A DNA stretch of 43,180 nt from a virus. This document shows positions 1 to 8,352 of the stretch, piece by piece. The notes beneath the pieces are model-generated. The model was not told where the DNA came from. It searched no databases and worked only from the letters and a program-made list of their open reading frames with translations. The stretch spans positions 1 through 43,180 of IMG/VR virus record IMGVR_UViG_3300035698_002463; one strand, given 5' to 3'. The first letter of the stretch is position 1. Each line of letters starts with the position of its first letter. The translations under genes and the position numbers were made by a program.

Positions 1-32
1 AAATTTAACTGATTAATTAAGGAGCTCTAACA

Positions 33-503
33 ATGGACGAAAAAGAAAAGAAAACTTGTAAAGTATGTGGTAGAGAAATAACCACAGAATTTGAACAGAT
101 TGATGATATGTGCCTAGCCTGTATGAGTGCCCAGGTCAAAGATCAAATATCTGAGATGGCTAAACTAACTCAGGGTTTTAAAGAACAATTAGATCAGAAT
201 AAGACACCAAGTGGTATCCATATATCTAATCTAAATGATGGTAAGTCCGATGCAGAGAAGATCCAAGAAAACTCTAATTATGTTATAGCTCTAACAGAAA
301 TTATGTTAAGGTCTTTAATGTTTGTTAGTTATCTGGGGAGCAGCCAAGTCCTTATTCATGAGATCATCAAACATAATGATCTTAAGATCGATAACATCGA
401 TGAGTTTATGAGACCTATAATAGAAAGAGCAACAGCTTATAAGAAAGAAATGCTTGCTGATGCTGCTACTGCTAAATCAGAAGATAAACCCTCATCGGAA
501 TAG
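33..503 (+). CDS. Small zinc-ribbon-like protein, function unknown
   Basis: This 156-residue protein begins with two CxxC pairs (Cys9/Cys12 and Cys27/Cys30), the spacing of a small zinc ribbon, followed by a mostly helical, charged region. No family is recognised beyond the metal-binding head. The start is supported by AAGGAG at 19-24, eight bases before the ATG. It is the first of three consecutive genes with cysteine clusters upstream of the terminase, so a role in packaging or in regulating the structural genes is possible, but this is inferred from position only. The C-terminal tail is Ala/Lys/Glu/Ser-rich and probably disordered. There is no signal peptide or membrane segment. Confidence 0.75.
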   Translation: MDEKEKKTCKVCGREITTEFEQIDDMCLACMSAQVKDQISEMAKLTQGFKEQLDQNKTPSGIHISNLNDGKSDAEKIQENSNYVIALTEIMLRSLMFVSYLGSSQVLIHEIIKHNDLKIDNIDEFMRPIIERATAYKKEMLADAATAKSEDKPSSE

Positions 504-514
504 AGTAGGATATT

Positions 515-724
515 ATGGACGACATTTATGTGGGCATTGGTAATTGTGACTTTTGTAATCATAAAGACACCATGATCGTGACGATCATAGATAATCGTGG
601 TCAATCATATAACATATGTTATCTCTGTGTTCAAGACATTAATGCGATAGCATCAGATGTTGATCTATTATCCAAAGACGACGAAGACAATCCATTATAT
701 AATATTGGTGTGAACGATGGCTAA
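515..724 (+). CDS. Small CxxC/CxxC zinc-finger-like protein
   Basis: A 69-residue protein with Cys11/Cys14 and Cys35/Cys38, a spacing typical of treble-clef or zinc-ribbon folds in which four cysteines hold one zinc ion. The segment between the pairs looks like beta strands, and the rest is acidic. It starts 11 bases after the previous stop and overlaps the next gene by eight bases, so it is probably translated in concert with its neighbours. No specific function can be assigned; binding to nucleic acid or to a partner protein are both common for such mini-zinc proteins. Confidence 0.65.
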   Translation: MDDIYVGIGNCDFCNHKDTMIVTIIDNRGQSYNICYLCVQDINAIASDVDLLSKDDEDNPLYNIGVNDG

Positions 725-1349
725 AAAAGATCATTCAACTACAGATATAGTTCTATCTAATCCTACTAATCCAAATGATAAAGACACAGATAGCTTAGTA
801 GGATTACTTGAATTATTACCAGATAAGACGGTTGAATATCTTAAAAAGAATAAACCTAAAATTAATCTATATGTTCAATCATTTATTAATGGATTTAGTG
901 GCTCTATTATAATATGTAATGATAATTGTCCTTATGGAAAACGGTGCCCTTTTATTGAAAATGATAATGCTCCAATTGGTTCTTTCTGTCCACTAGAAAT
1001 AGGGTTTATGTATAGTAGGGTTGAAAAATATATAGCATCTGGTAACTTCACTGATCAATTTGAAATTCTTAAAGTGAATGAGTTAGTTTCTTTAGAGTTA
1101 ATAGAAAATAGATTAAAAGCTATGATAGCTAATGATGGAATTATATATGATCAGGTTATTGGTGTTGGGGCTAAATCAGAATCGATAATATATGGGCCAC
1201 AACTCAATCCTCTTCTAACCCAATTAACTATAATAGGTAAAAAGAAAGATGATTTAGCTAAATCTCTTAATTTATTTAAGAAAACCAATACTAAAGATAC
1301 TGATAATACTTTCCAAGAAATGGTTAATCAAATGGAACAGGTGAAATAA
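717..1349 (+). CDS. Cysteine-cluster protein upstream of terminase
   Basis: A 210-residue protein whose middle carries four cysteines (Cys67, Cys71, Cys77, Cys91), three of them followed by proline (CPYG, CPF, CPLE). This pattern could bind zinc or an iron-sulfur cluster. The C-terminal part is helical and charged. Its position one gene before the large terminase is where a small terminase subunit is often found, and I recall similar CP-rich segments in phage proteins near terL, but the identity is an inference and no helix-turn-helix is obvious. The start overlaps the previous gene by eight bases. It could equally be an unrelated metal-binding accessory protein. Confidence 0.7.
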   Translation: MAKKDHSTTDIVLSNPTNPNDKDTDSLVGLLELLPDKTVEYLKKNKPKINLYVQSFINGFSGSIIICNDNCPYGKRCPFIENDNAPIGSFCPLEIGFMYSRVEKYIASGNFTDQFEILKVNELVSLELIENRLKAMIANDGIIYDQVIGVGAKSESIIYGPQLNPLLTQLTIIGKKKDDLAKSLNLFKKTNTKDTDNTFQEMVNQMEQVK

Positions 1350-1352
1350 ATC

Positions 1353-2399
1353 ATGATGTTAAATATTCCTTCACCAGCTAAAAGAGAAGAGCCTGAAAAT
1401 ATTGAGAATAGAAGAGGTATCTTCAAGTCAGTTGTTGGCTACACACACCCTTTTAGTATTAAAAATCAAGCAAGATACACTGCTTTAAACTACTTAGTTC
1501 ATAGATCTTACTTTAACAATATTATGGAACAGGGTTTAAAATGGCAAGGTGTTACTGGTTTTAGAGGTCTTGCTGGTGGTACAGATCTAACTTCTGTTGG
1601 TTCGGGTGTAACAGGAAGGTTTGGTAAAGGTATAAGTAATTTATCTGCTAGGGCCGGCTCTAAGATCATATCTAAATACTATGGTCCAGAATATGGTGGG
1701 GCTTTTTATAAAAGAGGCCTGAAAGGAGTTGTTGAATTTGCTAGAGCCACCAGTGGAAAGAAAAATGCACATAATATAATATATCGTGCTGCTCAGATTG
1801 CTTCTGGTGGTAATGAAGCTACTTTATTTGCAACTAAAGAAACAGCAGAAAGACTTACATCTACAAGAGGCTTTATGGATTTCTTAAGGACTTCACCTGA
1901 AGCAAGAACGATTCATGCACAAGGAGGCAGAGCAGCTAGGACAGCTAGAGACGCAGCAAGACAAGCATTTATAAAAGCAGGAAAAACTGTTAATTTTGAT
2001 GTTTTAGATGATGTTGGTAAAAGTGCTTATGGTAAAGTTACCCAAGGAATGAGAGCACCATTTATGAAAACTCCTTTAGTAGGTAAAGTGGTTTCAAAAG
2101 GTTGGATGAGAGGAATAAAATTTGCTGGTAAAACTGCTAATTATGCTGGATGGATAGCTCTAATTGCTTCAGCAAGTTATAAACTAGGCAAGTTTACAGT
2201 AGGTGTTGTAGATAAAAGATTAGCTAGGTTAGCTAATAGATTACAATCTTTGAGTAGTCCAGATGTATTTACTGTTCCTCAGTTAGCTAATAAATATTCT
2301 ATGAGTATGCGAGAACGAGCCCTTCAAGAAATACATAGATCTAATTTTTCTCCAAAAAATATGATGTTAGGAAATGAAGCACAATATATGCATAAATAA
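1353..2399 (+). CDS. Basic Gly/Ala-rich protein, possibly virion-associated
   Basis: A 348-residue protein, strongly basic, rich in Gly, Ala, Arg and Lys, with a hydrophobic stretch near residues 250-275. The central region is a run of small-residue helices with many basic side chains. In composition it resembles the N-terminal part of the giant protein at 32647-38517, although I cannot align the two. Two adjacent ATG codons (1353 and 1356) are possible starts; only a weak AGGTGA lies upstream. The gene sits between the cysteine-cluster gene and the terminase with short gaps on both sides. No enzyme motif is visible. A DNA- or membrane-associated virion protein is a reasonable guess, not more. 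Confidence 0.7.
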   Translation: MMLNIPSPAKREEPENIENRRGIFKSVVGYTHPFSIKNQARYTALNYLVHRSYFNNIMEQGLKWQGVTGFRGLAGGTDLTSVGSGVTGRFGKGISNLSARAGSKIISKYYGPEYGGAFYKRGLKGVVEFARATSGKKNAHNIIYRAAQIASGGNEATLFATKETAERLTSTRGFMDFLRTSPEARTIHAQGGRAARTARDAARQAFIKAGKTVNFDVLDDVGKSAYGKVTQGMRAPFMKTPLVGKVVSKGWMRGIKFAGKTANYAGWIALIASASYKLGKFTVGVVDKRLARLANRLQSLSSPDVFTVPQLANKYSMSMRERALQEIHRSNFSPKNMMLGNEAQYMHK

Positions 2400-2413
2400 T
2401 ATTAAGGAAATAT

Positions 2414-5281
2414 ATGACCGATTTAGATATTCAAAAATTTTTAAAACTTATTAAAGATCCTCTTAAGTTTGCAAATTTATTAAAAAGCCCAGATGATCCT
2501 ACTCAATATTTTATTCCAAGAGATTATCAAAAAGAAGTGCTATCATCTGACAGTAAGAAGATTGCTTTACGTTTTGGTCGTCAGACTGGTAAAACTGTAT
2601 CATTAGTAGCTTACATGACACAATTTGCTATGGTTAGTCCATACAAAAGTATTGTTGTGGTAGCCCCACAGGAAACACATTTACAGAATCTGTTTAATGT
2701 TTTTGAACGTATGGTTTTACAATCCGAATATCTTAAACCTTTTATAGTTGAAAACCACGTAAGAAGAAATCAATCCCCAAGAGTACCATTTACTAATCAT
2801 TCAACAATCTTAGGATTTGTGGCTGGAAAATTGGGAACATCTGTTAGAGGACAAAGAGGAGATTTACTAATACTAGATGAGTGTTTATCTGGTGATACTG
2901 TAGTCTATACAGAATCAGGCCCAAAAGATATTAAAGATATTAGAATTGGTGAAAAGATATTATCTATTACTACTCAAGAAGATATTCAAAACACAGATCG
3001 GTTTGGTTTAAATCTTGAAATCGTTGATAATCATATAGATCAAGCTTATAAAAACAATGATAGTTCTTTAAAACCTATTGATAGAAAATTACATGATCTT
3101 AAAATTTTATCTAAAATAGAACCAGTACATTTTACTACTGTTCAAGATTCTAAATATGTTGGTTATAGAGATCTTTATCTATTTAGAACTGAAACGGGTC
3201 GATATATTAAAGCTACAGGCAATCACCCAATTCCAACAAGAGACGGTAAGTATATTCCTATAGGAAATGCTACAGAAATCGGCATTGTTCCTCAAACAGA
3301 TTTAATATATCAGAATCAAACTCTTAAAGAAATTAGAGCGGCCATATATGGCGCATTAAGAACAGGGCGTTTTCCAAATGATATAGATCAATTTGAAGAT
3401 ATGATTGAACTTATAGGATTAGAAACACCAGAAGCTTTTGGTAGAATCAAAGAAGTTACTAGTAAAGGTAAAAAATATAATCAAGCAATTTTTGATAGGT
3501 ATCCTCCAATTAACGAAGTTCCAGATTGGGTTTTTAGTAAAAAAGAATATGCTGCCGCTTTTATTGGTGGTTATATTGGTTGTTGTGAAGAAATTGTCGA
3601 TGATAATCTGTATCTAAAACGTGCTCTAGAATGGTTTCCTGAACTTGTTGTTTTAAAAGGGAATCTACAATTAAATCAATTAGAATATTTCTTTGATAAT
3701 ATTAAATATAGATTCAATAATTTTGATAACAAACGAGTTTTTAATATTATTGAGTATATACACAGTAAATCAAAACAAGAATTACGAGAATGGTTAAAAG
3801 AAAGATGGCACTCTAATTTTTTATTTGAGAAGATTGTTCAGAAAGTTTATATAGGTTCAAGTAAAGTATATGATCTAAAAACTGAAAATGGTTTATTTGT
3901 AGCTAATAAAGCAATTGTTCATAATTGTGACTATCTAACAGAGCCAGCTTGGGGCTCTATTCTCCCAATTATGAATAACCAAAATACAGTATTATTAATA
4001 TCTTCTACTCCCACTGGTAGAAGAGGCCACTTTTGGAAGATTTTTACAAATCCAGACAGCGGATTTGAAACCCACCATATTCCTTCTTGGTTATCACCTA
4101 CTTGGGTTAGTTACGAAGATGTTAAAAAAAATAATTTACCTCTTAGTGATTCTTCAGAACATCTATTCAGAAACAATTTAGCTCCTGATGAATATATACA
4201 TGAAATTGCTGCTGAGTTTGGTGAACTAAATCAAGGTGTTTTTAATATTGAACGTCTTAATGAAGCATATCTTAATATTAGAGAACAAGATTTAATGAAA
4301 CATTTTCCACCAAGTATAACAGTAATGGGAATTGATTGGAATGGTCGTGGTATAGGAACAGGTATTGTTATTCTAAGAAAAATTACAACTGACACGCAAC
4401 TAGAGAATACCTATATTGGAACAGATGGCAAACAGTTTACTATAAAAAAAGAAATGAGTAATGGGTTTGTTTTAATTCATAGTGAGATGTTGAAAGGAAG
4501 ACTTGGTGAACATCAGGAAGATAGTCTTAAACGTATAATATATCTTAGAAAAAAATACCACGTAAATGGTATATATGCAGATGAAGGATATGGAAATACT
4601 AATATTGAATTATTAAGCAAAGCTGGTAAGAAATTAGAAGATCCTGTTCTATATTATATTCTTGGTATATCACAAAATAGTAATTTTAAATTCTATGACC
4701 CTTCTACTGGTAATGAAAAACCTAAAATGGCTAAGGCTCTTTCTGTGTTTCTATTAGCCCAATTAATTAATAATGGGTTATTTAATCTATCTTATCAACA
4801 TGATGATTTAAATCCTAATAGTTATATATATACTAATAAAGATATTCAAAAAACTAACGTTATAGGTTATCAGCTAAGAGAATATTTTATAAAAGATTAT
4901 AGTTCTAATGGTCAGCCAATTTATAGTAAAAATAATGACCATTTTATAGCGGCTCTTGGTTTTGCTATTTTAGGATATAGTTTAGATTTCGATCCTAAAT
5001 TCCAAGGCGTGGGTATGGAGATATATACCGGAGGAGACACATTTAATATATATTTAGAAAGTCGTATGGAAGCTTCCAATGTTCTACTTAATTTAGCCAA
5101 TATAAAAAATCAAGGATTAGAAGGATTACCATTAATTACACACAATAGTCCTGGCTCTAAACCAATAGATATTTACCAACATAAGATACCCAACATAAAT
5201 AGGACAAGTAAATTTAATGATCGCTCAACAAATAGAAATAAAAATTCCAATTTTAGGAATATCTCACGAAGGCATATCTGA
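2414..5281 (+). CDS. terL: Terminase large subunit precursor with intein
   Basis: The ATP-driven packaging motor and genome-cutting nuclease of the phage. The ATPase domain shows Walker A GRQTGKT (residues 55-61), Walker B LLILDE (151-156, Glu156 catalytic) and the coupling motif ISSTPTG shortly after the intein. The RNase H-like nuclease domain follows, with candidate metal ligands Asp641, Asp723 and Asp842 in precursor numbering. An intein occupies residues 157-504; removing it leaves 607 residues, a usual length for the family, and rejoins LLILDE to CDYLTEPAW. The start has AAGGA a few bases upstream. The last 65 bases overlap the next gene. Until the intein is spliced out the ATPase site is interrupted, so packaging should depend on splicing. 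Confidence 0.95.
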   Translation: MTDLDIQKFLKLIKDPLKFANLLKSPDDPTQYFIPRDYQKEVLSSDSKKIALRFGRQTGKTVSLVAYMTQFAMVSPYKSIVVVAPQETHLQNLFNVFERMVLQSEYLKPFIVENHVRRNQSPRVPFTNHSTILGFVAGKLGTSVRGQRGDLLILDECLSGDTVVYTESGPKDIKDIRIGEKILSITTQEDIQNTDRFGLNLEIVDNHIDQAYKNNDSSLKPIDRKLHDLKILSKIEPVHFTTVQDSKYVGYRDLYLFRTETGRYIKATGNHPIPTRDGKYIPIGNATEIGIVPQTDLIYQNQTLKEIRAAIYGALRTGRFPNDIDQFEDMIELIGLETPEAFGRIKEVTSKGKKYNQAIFDRYPPINEVPDWVFSKKEYAAAFIGGYIGCCEEIVDDNLYLKRALEWFPELVVLKGNLQLNQLEYFFDNIKYRFNNFDNKRVFNIIEYIHSKSKQELREWLKERWHSNFLFEKIVQKVYIGSSKVYDLKTENGLFVANKAIVHNCDYLTEPAWGSILPIMNNQNTVLLISSTPTGRRGHFWKIFTNPDSGFETHHIPSWLSPTWVSYEDVKKNNLPLSDSSEHLFRNNLAPDEYIHEIAAEFGELNQGVFNIERLNEAYLNIREQDLMKHFPPSITVMGIDWNGRGIGTGIVILRKITTDTQLENTYIGTDGKQFTIKKEMSNGFVLIHSEMLKGRLGEHQEDSLKRIIYLRKKYHVNGIYADEGYGNTNIELLSKAGKKLEDPVLYYILGISQNSNFKFYDPSTGNEKPKMAKALSVFLLAQLINNGLFNLSYQHDDLNPNSYIYTNKDIQKTNVIGYQLREYFIKDYSSNGQPIYSKNNDHFIAALGFAILGYSLDFDPKFQGVGMEIYTGGDTFNIYLESRMEASNVLLNLANIKNQGLEGLPLITHNSPGSKPIDIYQHKIPNINRTSKFNDRSTNRNKNSNFRNISRRHI
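2882..3925 (+). mobile_element. Intein within the terminase, degenerate homing-endonuclease region
   Basis: In-frame 348-codon insertion with the hallmarks of a self-splicing intein: Cys at position 1 (CLSGDTVVYT, block A), a block B TxxH motif (TGNH, His271 of the precursor), a block F-like segment VYDLKTENGLFVANK, and the C-terminal His-Asn followed by Cys505 as the +1 residue. All four splicing residues are present, so splicing should be active. Between the splicing blocks, FIGGYIGCC (residues 383-391) resembles one LAGLIDADG helix but lacks the acidic residues of that motif, and no clear second copy is seen. The endonuclease is therefore probably degenerate. The insertion point is immediately after the catalytic DE of Walker B. 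Confidence 0.93.
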
Positions 5282-7133
5282 CCAGATCCTTCTGAGGTAT
5301 CCCGATGATTCTACCCGATTTACTACTTGTAGTTATAAAGTAGGAGAATCAGCTATAACCGTTTCTATTCCAGAAACGGGCTCTTTCTATATCATCTTTG
5401 ATGTAGAAACTACTAGTGGAAGTTTTACTATCAGTAGAGCAATAGTCAGAAAAGGAGAAACCTTTGCTCAAATAGATAACCAAGAAGAAACGACTCCAGA
5501 TCCTAATGTTATACATCATCGTTCTAATCAATCAAATGAAATCTATCAACCAAGAGAGGAACGATATTCTACAGGTGTTGATGACTATACAGATAAACTA
5601 CAGAAATCTTCTGATAGTTTAGAAACTACTCTTATTACGAATATTAAAAAAGCTAACAATCTCTTTGAAATATCTTTAGATAGATTAATGAAGTTAGAAC
5701 TCGATTTAGATGTAGAAGATATTGAGTTAAGAGATCAGTTATATAAATTAGGTTATCTTGAGGATGATGTTCTTAGCGGAGAAGTTATTCATAAATCAAT
5801 GGAAATATTAGAAGATATAATGAAACCATTTGGTTATGATTTTGAAGATTATTTATTATATCCTTTAGATAAAAATGGGAATACTTTATTACCTAATTAT
5901 CAAATAGGTGATATTATATGTTCTGAAGGAGCTACTAAGCCTCTTGCTGGTAGTATCTCTCGTGTCACAGCTGAGAGTCTATTAGATAGGAGAAAGAAGT
6001 GGGACTATATTAAAATATTATTTAAATATTTATTAATTCTTATAATTAAATTTAACATGAAAATTATTGATAAATTTCTAGTTTGGCCTCTTAAAGCAAT
6101 AGTAAAATTTATCCTTCGTTTCTTAGGTAATTATCTTAAGAGAACTATAGCCAAAGTTTCTCATATTGACTCTTTAGCTCTAACTAAATTAGCTGAAGAT
6201 AGAGAGCCCGCCGATATAACATTATATCATGATATTACAATGTATAATGATAATAATGGTACAGATAAATATGTGTGGGTTAGACCATTCTATGGTATCT
6301 GGTTTGCTAAATTATATGGATATTATCCTGCCCTAAAATTCTCATATCCATCAGTTAATAATAAAAGATTTGTAAAAAGAATTAATATATTAACAGATTA
6401 TATAGAAGATGGTTATATGCGATATGGTTATAATGTAGCCTATAACCATTCTAATAGAAGTAACGATGATAAATATAATGCTATAGTAAATTTAACAAAG
6501 GCTATTATATTCAATATAGAAGAGTTAGAAGAGACCCATTGGTTACAATTAACAGATATATTAATAAATCCTAATAAAGATTTAAGAACCATATTAACAG
6601 GAATTAAGGATTCTTATCCCGATAAAAAAATTATTGTTAATAAAACTCAATTAAATCTTTCTGAGATATTATCAAGTTCTATCACATCAGATACTAATAG
6701 CATTGATCTATTAGCTAATATTTCTGATATCAAAAAGGATAACCCTTTATATATTGATCCTAATCATGTTTTAGTTATCCCTGACCGAGACTCAATCAAA
6801 TTGAAAAAGACCCCCCGTGTTATTACTATGGATGATGATTTCGATCAGACATATATTACAACAACACTAAAAGGGGTTAAAAAATATATTAGTCCTGAAT
6901 GTGCTTTTGCTGCTACTTCTATAATTAAACATGTTAATTCTAGTAGACGTGGTAAGAGAGCAGTTGTTCAACATCTCTTGAATAAGACCAATCTAGAACT
7001 ACAAGCAACACTAATTGTTAATAAACTAGGTAAGAATCCAAAGTTTGATGAAACAGCAGTGCAAGAACTAAATAAGACAGAGATAGGACAGAAGAAAATT
7101 AGACTAGCAAAAAATCTTAAAAAGATAAGATAA
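5217..7133 (+). CDS. Uncharacterised protein between terminase and portal, with hydrophobic region
   Basis: A 638-residue protein of unknown function. The first ~80 residues look like a beta-rich domain. A charged, probably helical region follows, then a strongly hydrophobic and basic stretch at about residues 262-310 that could form two membrane-spanning or membrane-lying helices. The C-terminus is basic. The ATG lies 65 bases inside the terminase gene, with AGGA at 5201-5204 (long spacing); no better in-frame ATG lies near the terminase stop, so the overlap is accepted with some doubt. Its location between terL and portal suggests a role in head assembly or in the virion, but no motif supports a specific job. 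Confidence 0.75.
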   Translation: MIAQQIEIKIPILGISHEGISDQILLRYPDDSTRFTTCSYKVGESAITVSIPETGSFYIIFDVETTSGSFTISRAIVRKGETFAQIDNQEETTPDPNVIHHRSNQSNEIYQPREERYSTGVDDYTDKLQKSSDSLETTLITNIKKANNLFEISLDRLMKLELDLDVEDIELRDQLYKLGYLEDDVLSGEVIHKSMEILEDIMKPFGYDFEDYLLYPLDKNGNTLLPNYQIGDIICSEGATKPLAGSISRVTAESLLDRRKKWDYIKILFKYLLILIIKFNMKIIDKFLVWPLKAIVKFILRFLGNYLKRTIAKVSHIDSLALTKLAEDREPADITLYHDITMYNDNNGTDKYVWVRPFYGIWFAKLYGYYPALKFSYPSVNNKRFVKRINILTDYIEDGYMRYGYNVAYNHSNRSNDDKYNAIVNLTKAIIFNIEELEETHWLQLTDILINPNKDLRTILTGIKDSYPDKKIIVNKTQLNLSEILSSSITSDTNSIDLLANISDIKKDNPLYIDPNHVLVIPDRDSIKLKKTPRVITMDDDFDQTYITTTLKGVKKYISPECAFAATSIIKHVNSSRRGKRAVVQHLLNKTNLELQATLIVNKLGKNPKFDETAVQELNKTEIGQKKIRLAKNLKKIR

Positions 7134-7134
7134 T

Positions 7135-8352
7135 ATGGGATTTAAAGAAAAATTTACTGATCTATTTAGAACAGATACTCTTAATGATGAATCTTGGTCT
7201 ATTGGAGTTGATGATCTGGCCGAGCATATTGAAAATGAAAAGTCTCGTAAATTTGTAGAAAAGCTAGGCAAATATACTGGTGATAATCTATCAGGCTCCA
7301 TTAATGGAAATCTGGGCTCTCATATGGAATATATAAGTTCGGGAGCCTTTGGAGACGATTTCATTAAACATCTATCAAATAATAGTGATAGATTAGTTTC
7401 TGATTTAGAAGATTGGATGATGGATTTATATCATAACCCAATTGATATAGTATGTTGTGTTATTCGTTATTTCCTGACAATATCAGTAAATCTAAAAGGA
7501 ATAGAATTTCTTATTAAATTATTAGCTTTTCTAGTAGCTTATGTTGATAATTTAGATTTAGATATCGATATTTTTCAAATATTTAAAAAAATGTTTACAT
7601 TAAGTTTTAGTTTTTGTTTAGATAATATCTTAGATAAAATCAGAGAAGTAGCTTCTGATATGATAGATAAGATATCAAAACCTTTGGTTGATAATAAAAT
7701 ACTAAGAGAATGTTTTCATATACCTATAGTATTTGCTAGTATAAAACGATTTGTGCTTGGTTTATTGGATTTCCATTTTGATATTAGGATGGGTTTTCAA
7801 ACAGCATTAATGGGGCAAATAGATTTAAAAGATAGTCTTGCTCTTGAAGTTTCTAGTGATCTATTAAAGCAGTTAGCTGGTCTTATAGGAGCTATTATTA
7901 ATAAAGCTCAGAATCTCTATAATCAAGGACTTGATAAGATACCAGTATATGATATTTGTAATATTTTAGAAATAAATACAGATGTTGAAATTGATAAAGT
8001 TCTAGAAGCGGCTTACTCTGATATTAATAATGATGAATCTATTTGGTGGAATAATACAGTAGAGACACCTCTTGGAGTTTTCAAGATGCCTTCTGAAAAA
8101 TTAATGCACGAAATTTTAACACAAGCTATTGGACATAATCCACAATATGGTAAATTAGTTATGGAGCACTTAGGCACAGAAAATGGATTAGAATATAGGA
8201 TAGAAAATGGATTAGAATATAGGATAGAAAATGTGCGCACTCAATCAGATTTAGGTAGAATTGCGGTAGACTACATTATAGATTCTAACGATTGTTTATC
8301 AGAAGATACAATGAAAAGATTATTACAACAATTTAGCCAGGAAGAAGATTGA
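7135..8352 (+). CDS. Uncharacterised hydrophobic-helix protein before portal
   Basis: A 405-residue protein with several hydrophobic helical stretches at about residues 102-150 and 195-215, separated by acidic segments; no signal peptide. No catalytic motif or family is recognised. Near the C-terminus an eight-residue unit (GLEYRIEN) is repeated twice because of a perfect 24-base tandem duplication. The gene starts two bases after the previous stop with no convincing Shine-Dalgarno site, so translational coupling is likely. Its TGA stop overlaps the TTG start of the portal gene. Together with the preceding gene it forms a two-gene insert between terminase and portal, where most myoviruses have no such large proteins. 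Confidence 0.75.
   Translation: MGFKEKFTDLFRTDTLNDESWSIGVDDLAEHIENEKSRKFVEKLGKYTGDNLSGSINGNLGSHMEYISSGAFGDDFIKHLSNNSDRLVSDLEDWMMDLYHNPIDIVCCVIRYFLTISVNLKGIEFLIKLLAFLVAYVDNLDLDIDIFQIFKKMFTLSFSFCLDNILDKIREVASDMIDKISKPLVDNKILRECFHIPIVFASIKRFVLGLLDFHFDIRMGFQTALMGQIDLKDSLALEVSSDLLKQLAGLIGAIINKAQNLYNQGLDKIPVYDICNILEINTDVEIDKVLEAAYSDINNDESIWWNNTVETPLGVFKMPSEKLMHEILTQAIGHNPQYGKLVMEHLGTENGLEYRIENGLEYRIENVRTQSDLGRIAVDYIIDSNDCLSEDTMKRLLQQFSQEED
8179..8233 (+). repeat. Perfect 24-bp tandem duplication inside a coding region
   Basis: Two identical 24-base units occupy 8179-8202 and 8203-8226, followed by a seven-base partial third copy (8227-8233). The unit is a multiple of three and adds eight residues to the protein without breaking the frame. 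Perfect identity suggests a recent slippage or duplication event, or an assembly artefact. Confidence 0.9.
8339..8351 (+). promoter_or_regulatory. Ribosome binding site setting a TTG start for the portal gene
   Basis: AGGA at 8339-8342 lies six bases before TTG at 8349-8351, the only well-placed start for the portal frame. The TTG overlaps the TGA stop of the preceding gene, an arrangement suited to coupled translation. Confidence 0.6.

Noticed and set aside
2882-3925. Group I or II intron instead of an intein in the terminase
   Set aside because: The insertion is translated in frame from end to end and carries intein splicing blocks with Cys1, TxxH, His-Asn and Cys+1; an intron would not need any of these.
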